In this document: positions 1 to 10,936 of the stretch, in pieces
How positions within the stretch are numbered: position 1 is the first letter of the stretch
Layout: every line of letters begins with the position of its first letter
Assembly: GCA_037178975.1 (NCBI GenBank)
Contig: JASJZH010000002.1
Span: 3,906,001 to 3,970,000, forward strand
Direction of reading: 5' to 3'
Origin: Oscheius tipulae
Taxonomy: Eukaryota > Nematoda > Chromadorea > Rhabditida > Rhabditidae
Length of the DNA stretch: 64,000 nucleotides
Notes under the pieces: model-generated
Database searches by the model: none
What the model saw: the letters and a program-made list of their open reading frames with translations, nothing else
Told to the model about the DNA's origin: nothing
Program-made: the position numbers and the translations under genes

Positions 1-444
1 AATCAGGAGCCGAGATGGTAGAAGGTTGTTTGAGGGCCATGAAAATGCATGAAAGGTGAAAAGTATAATTTTTGTATAGTAGGAATACGCAACGAAAAAT
101 GAACGCGTGAACTCTGTCGGAAAAAGCAACGCGGTGTGAACTATACACGATAATTTGTGAACTAACTAATTCATTTAAAAAAAAATAACGACAGCAGTTA
201 TGTTCCGCTATAAAAGAAGGTTATTTATTGATGACTACCGAACAATTTGTATCGTTCTGTTTTTCCAGTGTTCCAGTGCTCTTTTTGTTTGCGAAACACC
301 CTGAGACAGCAGCCACCTTCTTTGGATCATGGAAATAGTCGATCAAGATAACCAAGAAGATTGGTATTCTGATCTTCAGTACTCTATATTTTTTTTCTCT
401 CTTTTGTCTTTCCCATTGTTCTTTTGTCACATTGTTTCAGGGCA

Positions 445-3418
445 ATGCTTCGTCGACAAGCTAGAACGAGGATATTTTTCGCCTGCATTCTAACAATAGT
501 AGTATCTATCACAATTATCAGTTCGATGAGGGATACATATGCTGTAGAGAAGGTCTTTCATGCTTTTAGTCGGTAAGTTTGTGCCTGTATTTCCTCGTAT
601 TTTCTCAAAAAAAGAGTGGTTTTCTCCATTTGAGCCACTTTGTAGATCAATAGGAAAGAACGCGTAGCTTTTGGAAAATGTTTTAACTTGAGACGCATTA
701 TGGATAGTCACCACAATAAGAGTTTTTAGTCACGTAACTGAGCGATTTCAACGACAAACGAACGCCACAAAATGGATAGTGATTACGTCGATTCAATATC
801 CTACACAAGACGTGATAGTAAGTTCACCTATACGTTAGACTGATACATAACTCTCAGAATCTTGCCTCGCAGTCTGGTTGGAGTGTGGTTGTAGTAGCTG
901 ATAAAAAGACTCCGAAGGACTGGGAACATCCAAATGTCTATTTTCTTTCAATCGAAAGCCAGCTAGCATTTGGAGATTTTGCGGAAAACCTACCGTTCAA
1001 TAGCTATACGAGGAAGAATCTCGGATATTTGTATGCTATCAGTCAAGGAGCCGAGTGGATATATGACACGGACGATGACAATAAGCCTTACGGTAAGTTC
1101 TACTTGTTCAAACCAAAAGACAAATTTTTCAGGCCGCGGTCTTGACCAATTCGACTACGGTCCCATAATTTCGGGTCTTCGGTTCAAGCCAGCGTCTAAC
1201 AGTCTCCAAGACAAACTCTTCAATCCCTACCAATTCTACGGCTTCAAAGAAATGTGGCCACGTGGATTTCCACTTGAATATCTCCAAAACCACACAAACG
1301 GTCAAGACAATATGATTCTTTGTCACAAAATGAAGAAATCAGTTGTTCAACAGGGGGTCGTTCACTGCGATCCGGATGTGGATGCAATTTATAGGTAGGA
1401 ATATCCAGTATCTCTTAATAGTTTTTACAGACTTTTGCATGCTGATAAGAAAGGACTACATGTGACATTTAACAGTCACGCACCATCAATAGTATTGGAA
1501 AAGGGGACGTACTCTCCGTGGAATTCGCAGAATACCCTCTTCCACTACAAGGCCTTCTTCACTATGTTCCTGCCAACTACTGTAGCATTCAGGTTCAGTT
1601 CTTCGTTTTATTAGGCACTATACAATTCCAGAGTGACCGACATCTGGAGATCCTACTTTGCCCAGAAACTTCTTCATCTCATTGGAGAATCTGTTGCTTT
1701 CTATCCGGTGAACGCCGTCCAAGTCAGAAATGCTCACGACTATCTCAAAGACATGGATCAGGAAATGTTAGTTTTTGTAGATCACAACAATGAGTATCAG
1801 TGGAAATATATGTACAGAGCTTTTCCAGAGACGTGTACGAGAAGTCTGGTCAGATGGTCGCCTTCCTTGACTCTTGGAACTGTTCGCACAAAAAGGCTGA
1901 CGAATGCACTCTTGAGCTGGCCAAAGCCTTTGTGTTAGTCTTTCTGAAGTTTTTTGTAAAAGCATTTTAGAGGAGAGAAATTCTTCAAATCAGAGGATTA
2001 CGATCTTATAGTCTCCTGGATTGCAGCTTTAAAGGGGTTGGAGTATAATTTTCCGTCGGTTGTCACTTCTGTGATCGATCCCTATCGAGATGAAGAAGCT
2101 GACAAGTTCGGAAACTGTAGAAGAGCAAACTTTGATCTTGGAACTGATCAATACAGTCATCAATTGGGCGATAGAAAAGTAAGAGATTCATGTTTGCAAA
2201 ATGTGAGTAATGTAGGAAGAAGTTCTTGCAATACAGGCCGTCAAAAACTATAATGAAGTGTTACATTGGTGTGGACAAAACTCAACAACTCAAGGTGAGA
2301 TTGATTATTTTAAATACTTGTAGCTTTAGACCGAAAACTACCTTTACCGTTGGACTTCACAGGCTCCCTGACCAATGGAACCTTGAAGGATCGGCAGAGC
2401 AATGTAGGCTCCCGATTGTTAACTGATCGCTTTCTTTAGGCTTTAATTTTGATCAACAACTATCCCTGGACGACAGCCATTGGTCTTCTCCAGCGCCTCT
2501 ACTCTATTTTCTTTGCCACAATCATTTTCTGTGGGACATGGAATCGAACCGCGTTGGTCGATGGTATCAATACTGTCGTCCAGTCTAGCAAAACGTTTCA
2601 GAGACCCTTTCTATTCAAGAGCCCATAAACTATATTCACATGACAGAAGAGGAGATGAACAAGGGATATAACTACCATTTCTGTTTCAGTAAGGCGAGGG
2701 ATCTCCGTCTTCAGAACATTACGGGTTCGCTCCCACTATGTTAATCGATATATACAAACAGCTTAGGCTACTTCTTTGTCTCCGATGACACAATTTTCAA
2801 TTTTTGGAACGAGATTCCAATAGACAAGGTTAACCTGCCAATAAGCATCGACTATCACTCTCTGTACTACTGGAATAAAACCTACGGAGAAAGAACCCTC
2901 GAACTATTAGGTAGTACATTCAAAAACGACGCAGAAGTGCAGAGAAGTTGGGAAGAGATGAAGACGCGAGTTGTGCAGAGAAAACTGGACGAGACCGGGG
3001 AAAAGTATATGCTAAACTTTACGGGAAAAGCTTGCAATGATTTGTGAGTCTTTCAAATTGAAAATTCCTACCAAAAGTTCAGTCTTTATGTTCCAACAAG
3101 CTACATGGACTACTTTTCGAACATGATTGAGGTCCTAGTTTTGTCGGAAATGTTTGTGGAGAACGCAATGCCAAAACTCTTGCATACTGTCGACTTGGAT
3201 AGGTATGTTTCTATTCCTAAATGCTGAAAAACTGTTTTAGAGGGAAAGGTTTTATATCCTCGTGGGCCGAGGGTCGAGGCTGGAACTTGACCAACTACAA
3301 AGAGACGCACCTCGGTCTACACCCGGTCAAGATGAGTACATTGGAGAACGATGTAAAGCAGAGGAAACACTTTTGTGATAATGTGATTGACAGATTCGTT
3401 AAAGAAATCTTCCGGTAA
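445..3418 (+). CDS. STELLO/DUF288-family putative glycosyltransferase, type II membrane protein
   Basis: Fifteen exons can be joined in consistent phase: 445-572, 730-817, 858-1092, 1133-1394, 1431-1592, 1632-1766, 1829-1933, 1971-2178, 2237-2294, 2330-2403, 2440-2563, 2602-2724, 2767-3043, 3083-3202 and 3241-3418, giving 608 aa. A hydrophobic stretch at about residues 9-28 is a signal anchor, so the enzyme domain would face the Golgi lumen. Family marks are KWIVITSIQYPT, the acidic DTDDD patch, PSIVLEKGTYSPWNSQNTLF and VTDIWRSYFAQKLL, then a second half with NYPW, YNYHFCF and SDDTIFNFWNE. In plants STELLO proteins act with cellulose synthase; nematodes carry DUF288 homologues of unknown substrate, so glycosyltransferase activity is inferred. 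The start lies four bases after TTTCAG, a probable spliced-leader site. The 38-nt intron at 2564-2601 is needed to avoid an in-frame TAA. A possible polyadenylation signal lies near 3445. Confidence 0.88.
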
Positions 3419-3481
3419 CTAGGACGTTTGTTTGTAGAGATAGATAATAAAATTGTTCAGAAATTCATTCGAGATTACAAC

Positions 3482-4116
3482 TTAGAACTTCATTTTCTTG
3501 TAGAGGTAGACACACCAAGCAACGAGACTTTGATACACGGTCGAGCCAAGAGTTAGTAGAAACACAATGACAATTGTAGCGGCATGTTCCTCTGGAACCT
3601 CTGAAAGTTGTTACAGTTTCCATTAAATGTGAAACTGACGCTTGCCGTTTTCGACGACGATTTGGCGATGCCTCGAAAAGTTGACGATGAAATCAAGGAG
3701 AACCAAGCCACTGAGTACAGCCGAACCGATCTAAAGTCGACATCTCCAAAAGAAAAAAGAAAAAATGCCGAGAACAAGTAGAGGTAGACATTGAGGCATC
3801 CCTTGCGATACTTCTTCCCGTAAATGGCGTTTCCGAGAGTGAGTGCTGCGACAATTTCAAGAAGCAGACCCACAAAATGATCTCCAAAGGCACCCGGGCT
3901 AATGATAGCGTAGATTAGCACGAGGATACAAAAGAGGATTTGAATTCCGAGAATGACGTTCATGCAAAACTGAAGCCGATTTAATTTAATTCATCACGAC
4001 GATATCATAATAAAATAATTATTAAAGCCTACCTCAACTCGTTGCTCCTTCTTGCCGGCGATTTTTCCGCCATTAGCGAAAATCAATTGATAGGGAACCT
4101 CCAGGTCGTAGTCCAT
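3482..4116 (-). CDS. Small four-helix membrane protein, function unknown
   Basis: Read on the minus strand. Exon 1 (4116-4033) begins MDYDLEVPYQL and is polar. Exon 2 starts at 3969 and carries two strong membrane helices (MNVILGIQILFCILVLIYAI and FVGLLLEIVAALTLG). A third helix (AVLSGLVLLDFIVNF) follows an intron with a weak GTCTAC donor, and a fourth (TIVIVFLLTLGSTVYQSLVAW) lies in the last exon, which ends KKMKF. The last intron, 3645-3601, is supported only with a GC donor (GCAAGC): that choice keeps helices three and four in one frame, while a GT donor gives a short non-helical tail. I do not recognise the family; tetraspan-like nematode proteins of this size are common. Confidence 0.6.
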
Positions 4117-4250
4117 TTTCGGCTATTATGAGCAGAAGGAGGGACGCTGACCTGTCGACGCGACGCCTTCCCAGCTGTTATGACCACAGGTCAATTATGC
4201 GTTGAAACAAGTCGGTTTGAAACAAAGATTTATTATTAGATGTTAGTTTA

Positions 4251-5065
4251 TTAGAAGGGCACAATCCAGTCGGCGTTTTTCTCAGGCGAAACAACGTCGT
4301 CATCATTATCCACGTACTTAGGAAGACGAGAGGAGACTGTGGAAAGACCTCTTTTCTTAGTCTTGATAGCTCGTTCACTGAAATAGACTATTTTCAAGTG
4401 AACACAGAACAGGCTCACTCATCATACTGCTTCTCCTCTCGCACTGACTCCTCCCTTCTCTCGTGCCGTTCGACTCTCTCTGGAGCGGGAGAAGGAGTAG
4501 TCATTCCAAGAAGTCGTTGGAAGGATGGAGGCATGGTCAATCCGGGCATTGTTGGCATTGGGGCCAAAGTGATAGGACCATTTGGACCAGGAGAAAGATT
4601 CGGGAGAGTTGGAAGAGCGGGGAACGCGAGAGGAGGAAGAGTAACCATTGCAGGGCGATCTGGCTGCGGAGCCAAGTTCAAAAGAGGGATTTGAAAAGGA
4701 AACAGTGGGATCATTGGAACTTGTGCTGGGGCTGCAGGTCGAACCATTCTGGTAGCTGGACGAGGAACGACTCTTGGCTGAGGAACAGTAGCGCCACTCG
4801 GCGCTCGTCTCAGCCCGGTGGACATTCTGTGTGCATGAGGAACCAAACTGAGGCCTTCAGCTGGAACAATTGGAGCTCTTAAGGGAAGGATCGGTTTTAA
4901 AAAAAGGATACAAAACCTTCGAATATGCTTTTTGGTAACGGAAGCAGTCTTGGCAGACTTGATGCCGGAGGCGCGAGGAACTTCCTCAAGGGCATTGGAT
5001 GCCAAGAAAGTGGCGAAGATGAGAGAAAGTTGTAGCAGCATCCGGGTGAACTGGGGGTCGCGCAT
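4251..5065 (-). CDS. Secreted proline-rich protein, function unknown
   Basis: Three exons on the minus strand. The N-terminus (MRDPQFTRMLLQLSLIFATF, from 5065) is a signal peptide; Met9 is a possible alternative start. A spliced-leader-like CAG lies about eight bases upstream. The second exon encodes a long low-complexity segment rich in Pro, Leu, Met and Ala with repeated P-x-P-x motifs (for example PPLAFPALPTLPNLSPGP), then a charged stretch full of Arg and Glu. The last exon (from about 4379 down) is basic, then acidic, and ends NADWIVPF. Biased composition and secretion suggest a structural or matrix role, but there is no recognisable domain. Confidence 0.65.
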
Positions 5066-6134
5066 GGGGACAACTGATAAATTCTTAGCCGTCGGGATAG
5101 GTGAAAGCTCTCAATCCTGTTTCGTCTGTCGGGCAGCCTGACAAGCGGGTTCGATGTGTCAAAAATGGACAGCGAGGGCGAAAAAGAACTTACCTTTTGA
5201 AACGTTTTACTTTAACGAACAGGGTGACATTTTCATTCAGTCACTCTTTTGTGAAAAACGTAGGAGATTCTCGTTTGGGGGCCAAGGAAGTACTTGACCC
5301 AGCAACAGTAACAGTTATTGATAAATAATGATTATGGCCTTGACGGAACTACTTTTAAACGCGGCTAAGTCGTTCCGATTCTATAGTTTGAACGTAGTCT
5401 CTTTGACAAGTCATCAAATGCTCACAGAACAAGTTCTTAGCAGCAGAACTGTGTCTCCCAGATTACTCGGAAAAAGTTATCATAAACTCATTTTTTCATA
5501 TTTTCACGTTCTCACGTTTGTAGTTTTTTTCATTGTGCCTCTAGGGACAATTCTTCTTTCGCCCAATCTTTTTTTGTTACCTTGATCTTTCGAACAGCCG
5601 AATGAGCCTCAATGTAACAATTTTGAGTGGTCATTGGTCAAGTTGAGGTCAAGTATCCCCGCCAGAAACAGTATTTCCAAAAGAATAACCCGCAGGCAGT
5701 TGGTGTATACCCCATTCAAAGTGTGGTTCCAACTCTCATCACACTCATCATTTTCTGGATGTCCGCCTCCTTCAACATATAGCTATCGGTTTTTTCAGCC
5801 AGAAAGTTGTTGGTTTGTCTGTATAATGTACAATATTATAACTGCCCACACGCTTTTCCCTGAATATTCATTGGGTAGAGAAACAATAGATGTCACCACA
5901 AAAATAGTCCTGCAGCCTTGCCCGTGATCTCTCTTCCTCTCTCCTGATCTCTAGACCAACCCAGTGCGGAAAAACGAGATTGAAAGTCGCTGCTCGAAGA
6001 TAACTATCAGATTTTTTCACGAGAGACATCGAGATACGCGGTGTGATTTAAAAGACACAGTACTCTGGTTCGTTTTTCGGACCTGTTCCTTTTTTTAAAG
6101 CTTCCTTACTGTGAAAATTTTTTTTTTAGACACA
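5066..6134. other. Intergenic, no gene seen
   Basis: No exon set with convincing splice sites or recognisable protein was found. Only short unsupported open frames occur on the plus strand. The last few bases (TTTTTTTAG at 6120-6129) look like a spliced-leader acceptor for the exon at 6135. Confidence 0.5.
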
Positions 6135-6290
6135 ATGTCAAAACCGACTATCTTCTTGGCTGGCCTGCTCATCATGATCGTCTTCTATTACCTCTTTCTG
6201 GAGAATGTTGGTAAGAAGACAAAGAAGAGAAGAGTCACTGAGGACTACATTAGACCAAGCGAATGGCTGATTGAGGCTCATCGAACGCAG
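6135..6290 (+). other. Extra first exon, paralogous to METTL24-like exon 1
   Basis: An open frame of 52 codons starting MSKPTIFLAGLL, just behind TTTTTTTAG, encodes a signal anchor followed by basic residues and the motif DYIRPSEWLIEAHRTQ. The true exon 1 at 6607 has the same layout with SFIRPSQFLIKEYEKQ. Both end in phase 0 at a CAG followed by a GT donor (GTATTG here, GTCCGG there), so either could splice to the exon at 6793. No second copy of the enzyme domain lies between them. It is therefore either an alternative promoter and first exon of the downstream gene, or the remnant of a tandem duplication. Confidence 0.65.
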
Positions 6291-6606
6291 GTATTGTGAG
6301 GTGTTCAGTTTGGAGACTACTAGTGACGAATCACGAATGTAATCGGGTACGGCTAGTATGCAATGATAGATGATATAAGAGTGAAGAGTCCGGAACACAA
6401 TCAGGTGGAGAACGGTAACGGAAGGGTCTTTCCCGGTTATGTTAACAATCAGTATTTCTAGCAAGGAATCGTGACAAGTTTTGTTTATCATTGTCGATAG
6501 GGGATCGTTGCAGAAAAAGTTGACTCACACCCATTAAAACACATGTAGTTTAAAAAAGTGCCGTTGTCACGCAATTCTCGTAGCTCTCCTAGCAACCTTA
6601 GTCGAA

Positions 6607-7611
6607 ATGGCCAATGCCGCCTACATCCTCGTCGGTTTTTTCACAGTTTTTCTCGTCTACCACATATTTTCTCACAAACGAATTCGCTTCACTGGCAATG
6701 ACACTAGTTTCATTAGACCCAGTCAATTTCTGATAAAAGAGTACGAAAAACAGGTCCGGCAATCTGTATTCTCTTCATTACTTGTATTTCAGGTGTCTTC
6801 CCGACGAGGATTCCTATCCCAGATCAAAGACAAGACGAGTCAGTTCGGATATGGTCATCTGTATAACAATCTGGCTCCTGAGGTCTTTTGTGCGGAAAAG
6901 ATCAAAGTTGGAACCACGGACGACGGAGGAAAATGGATGTGTTCACCACAAAAGTGCGATTTTTTCCGCATCAAAAAACCTTTCAGTGTTCCCGAGGACT
7001 GCGTCATTTTCGCTTTGGGAATCAGTGCTGCCATTACCTTTGAAGTAGACATTCAGAAGTTTTCTGATCAGCGATGCAGAGTCATCTCGGTCGATAGTGT
7101 GAGTAGCTTCGTACCAGTTCTATACCTTCCAACCTGTCAGCTATTTCCCCTCTCAAAAACAAAATTTCAGGGCCAACAGCCCCAGAGCGTTATTGATGCC
7201 CTGGCCAAGATTCGGGGAGTTGTCATCAAGACCTTTGTCAGCAACGTTGACCAAGAAGGCAAGATGACCATGGACACTATTCTAAAAAAAAACGACGCCT
7301 CATCAGTAGAAATCCTCAAAATTGACATCGAGGGCTCGGAATTCCAAGCCATGGAGCCGTTTTTGGAAAAGTACACTCCGGCCCAAGTAGGAAATGAGAT
7401 GAATATCTTCTGAAACCAATCTCAGATCATGATCGAGGTGCACGGAGAGCCACAACAAGCCTACGATTTCTTGAAGATGATGTCGCGCAAGGGGTATCTG
7501 CTTTTCAACTATGAGATCAATGGAGTGTACCATACTCTTTGCGAATACGCTTTCATCCACGAGGATCAGTTGGAAAGATACAAGGCCACTCTTCTGGCCA
7601 AGTATCTCTGA
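6607..7611 (+). CDS. METTL24-like/FkbM-type methyltransferase, membrane-anchored
   Basis: Exons 6607-6753, 6793-7098, 7171-7386 and 7426-7611 give 284 aa. The N-terminus is a signal anchor (residues about 4-22), so the domain would be in the secretory lumen or extracellular. Domain marks are YGHLYNNLAPEVFC, the glycine-rich VGTTDDGGKWMCSPQ near the cofactor site, CVIFALGIS, and the FkbM signature EILKIDIEGSEFQAMEPF, followed by IMIEVHGE. This architecture matches the METTL24/FkbM methyltransferase family of nematodes, whose substrates are mostly unknown. A polyadenylation signal (AATAAA, about 7661) follows. Membership is clear; substrate is not. Confidence 0.85.
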
Positions 7612-8431
7612 TCCTGGTATTCCGTTAGAAGTACTGATCTCAAACATTCGTAGTTGTCTGAATAAAATGTGGGTGAAACATAATAGAAAAGCTCCGATTT
7701 CCTCTACAATTAATGTGGGAAGAATTAATGCCGCTCTTTATTTTCAAGGTAATACAATCTCGTCAGATCATATTAAAGATAAGAGTACTTCAGTTCACAA
7801 TGTTCCGTTTCGATAAAGGCGTTGCGGACTCTACAATGGGTCGAAGCATGCCCTTTTCCTTGATTTATACCTGTCAGCTGTCTCGTGCATTTTCGGTCTT
7901 TTGTTTGGTGTCCTTCCTGCAGTAATAGAGGCGCCTGGCGACCAATTGACCCTCAATCTCTCGTCCACTTTTCTCTACTTCTTGACTCTCCTTTTTGTTT
8001 ATTCGCTTAAGGGCATCGATTTCGAAGGGTCTGCCAATTGTGTTGCCCTTATCAATTCGCATTCTTCTTACACATCTATCGCACCTCTGTCCGCTATCTT
8101 CCTTTTTCTATTGTCTTTTCAGAACAACAATATTTTTGGCAATAGGCTGCAAAGAAAATGATTCTATTTTTAGCTTGGGTCAAATTGTTGTAATGAAGCC
8201 TGGCTGGGAACATGCCGAAGTGTAGGAAGGACTATTTCAACCCTAGGCGTAGTGATACTGTGAGATGAACGGACATGAAGGAATGTCATTGTCGCTAAAA
8301 CTGTGATGCTTGGGATATCATAGACTGCTTTTGAAACTTCAAATCTATCGACATAACGATATATACCTGTTCTGTGTGGGCAGTTCCTAAAAGCTTTTGT
8401 GAAGTCTGCCATCGAAAGTCTAGTGTTATAG
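7612..8431. other. Intergenic, no gene seen
   Basis: Contains the 3' end of the METTL24-like gene and the upstream region of the sideroflexin gene. Short open frames on both strands have no splice or similarity support. Confidence 0.45.
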
Positions 8432-9644
8432 ATGTCCGACACAGTATTCGGCTTCTCAAAATATCCCCAGTTCCAAGAAGGCCGACCTCGTTTTCCTCAG
8501 GAAACTTTTATCGGTCGTTATCTCCATTATCTCGACGTCGTCGATCCCTCGACTCTTTTCACTAGCGATGTAAGTTGTGCCTTGTGCAGTTCAAATAATT
8601 TTAATTTAGAAACGACTGAAAGAATGCCAAGATTTGCTGTCTGCCAACCGAGCGGGTGTTGGAAATGCTTCCGATAAAGAACTGTGGCAGGCCCAGAAGA
8701 CTGTCTCGGCTGTTCTCCATCCAGATACGGGAGAAAAAATATTTCAACCTTTTAGAATGAGTGGCTACGTGCCTTTTGGATGGATCACGGTAAAATCATA
8801 GTTAAAGGTACTGATAAATTTCTAGGTAACTGGAATGCTGCTTCCGAATCCCTCCTGGCCAACACTTCTTTTTTGGCAATGGATCAATCAGTCTCACAAT
8901 GCCCTAGTCAACTATGCTAATAGGAATGCTTCCCAGGTTGGCTCCAATTCTGAATTTTCATAATGTCCATTTCAGCCCCAGCCAATGTCTAAGTACATCA
9001 CGGCTTACGGAGCTGCCGTCACCTCAGCTTGTTCTATTGCTGGAGGTAAACTACTGTCTTTGCTCGTTCTAAAATAAGTTGAGGTCTTACCTACTGCATA
9101 AAGAAAGCCTCGTCTCTCCCTCCTACAACTCGTCTGGTCATTCAGCGCTTTGTCCCTCTTCCAGCCACCTCTCTGGCCTCTTCTCTGAACTGTATCTGTA
9201 TGAGATGGACCGAGTTGAAAACGGGTATCCGAGTCTACGAGAGAGATGGAACTGTGGTTGGGGTCTCGAAAGAGGCGGCTCAAAGAGCTGTCAGAGATAC
9301 AACGATGGTCAGGGCCTTCCTTCCAGTTCCTCTCCTGCTCCTTCCTCCCTGTATTATGCCCTTTTTGGAAAAGTTAGACTTTTAAACAAATGTATTGAGG
9401 AGTTTCAGAACAAAATTCGTCAGCGGATCTCCCTTTAGGCATCTTTTTGTGAATGCAATCGTTTGCACTCTGTCCTTCGCTGCTTCACTCCCTGTGGCAC
9501 TCGCGCTGTTCCCACAGGAGAGCACTGTAAGTTCGGAGTAGTCCCCTTGAAAAACTTAATTTTTAGATCCTTGTTAATGACCTGGAGCCAGAATTACGGG
9601 AAAAGACAAACGAGACGGAACTCTACTACAACAAGGGTCTCTAA
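8432..9644 (+). CDS. sfxn: Sideroflexin, mitochondrial inner-membrane amino acid transporter
   Basis: Seven exons (8432-8569, 8610-8789, 8826-8936, 8976-9045, 9084-9372, 9409-9526, 9567-9644) join in consistent phase to 327 aa, the usual sideroflexin length. Family marks in order are [19 protein letters not shown] near the N-terminus, [59 protein letters not shown], and a C-terminal half with several membrane helices ([33 protein letters not shown]). Sideroflexins carry serine and related amino acids into mitochondria for one-carbon metabolism. HP/PDTGE and the NxxxNYANR region are intact. I did not assign an orthologue among sfxn-1 to sfxn-5. Confidence 0.92.
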
Positions 9645-10936
9645 CAGATGCCAATGAATGTTTAAACACTTTCGAACGGGTTGATCTATATCCGACACGC
9701 CAGCTGACCCGTTCTCTCTTCGGGTCCGTTGTTCCTCATTTCTAACGCTCATCACTTGTACATTGTAGTGAAAGCAACTATTTTGAAAAAGAAACAAAGA
9801 AGACCAACCAGTTCACACACGTAGATGATATGAGTCATCTTCAGTGTCCATTTCAACCATTAATTTGTCCGAGACACCCTTCTTTCATAGTATTTATACA
9901 AACTTCCTTTCCCTATTGGTACATCCTAACTACACACATCATACGATCCTTGAAATTTTTGTCAAATCCATCAAACCATCATTTTAAACCGCGATCGACC
10001 ACCCAAACCTGGCAAGCGGTGTTGTTTCAACACACAAGAGACCAAGTTGGCCATTCTTTGAGTGGATTCAGCCTAAATAGGAAACACTTTTGACCATGTC
10101 TCTCCTCCCTTCGCATAATATTTCTCTCTCGCGCGCTCTCTAAAAATCGCCGGGTCAGCTTGATAACGATAAGAGAGCTCTAGGCTCATTTCCATATGCG
10201 TAACAGCACATGTGCGTTCGAGACGTGTTTTTGTCTCACAGCTGTTCTCTTTCTACATCACTGGACGCTCGATGCTTCGGTTTTCGAACTGACCAACATT
10301 CCCGTTCCAGCAAGCAGTTAACGATCTAGCGTTCTCGTTATTCTTGTCCTTTTTGATTTCCCGCGGAAGTCTCTCCTCGAATGTTCTCACCTCTCCAATT
10401 GATCCCTTCCTTTGGAAGGGATAGTCATTTTTTTTAATTGTTTCTAACCTGTCGTGGAAAGTCCGTTGTCTAGATGATAAAAATATCTGATGAGGTTTTC
10501 TGTGCTTAATCTTTGAGAGATGAAGGACGCGCCGATTGTTTCCGGTGCGATGATCGAAGTATCAATAGGATAGACAGAGTGTTTTCTAATTCCTTCCAAA
10601 TTTCTTGGTCAATTTTCATACTTGCACTAGCTGTTTTTATTGTGTGAAAGTATGTGTTTGCTTGCACTGAAGCACTGGTTTGCCGCGTCTAGTTTACACC
10701 AAATGAAAAAGCAAGTTATTGGGCAAACTGTAGTCTTTTGTTCAAATTCCCACCGGTCACTTCCATTGCCAATTAGTACCGCGATAATCCGAACAGACAA
10801 CAGAGTGTTCGAAACGGGGTGGTTTCTTTCGCTTCGCGACTCTTGAGTAAATAGCTGGCCACTGACCGGACGCCTCTCTCACGCATCGGTCTCATTGTGC
10901 TCCTGCGACGAAAAATCCTAAATCTCAGTTTTTACA
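9645..10936. other. Intergenic, no gene seen
   Basis: Nothing with coding character or strong secondary structure was recognised. It probably holds the regulatory region of the transporter gene at 10937. Confidence 0.4.

Noticed and set aside
4463-4882. 139-codon plus-strand frame
   Set aside because: Antisense shadow of the proline-rich secreted gene.
7700-8230. Overlapping short frames between the METTL24-like and sideroflexin genes
   Set aside because: They occur on both strands without splice signals or recognisable protein.
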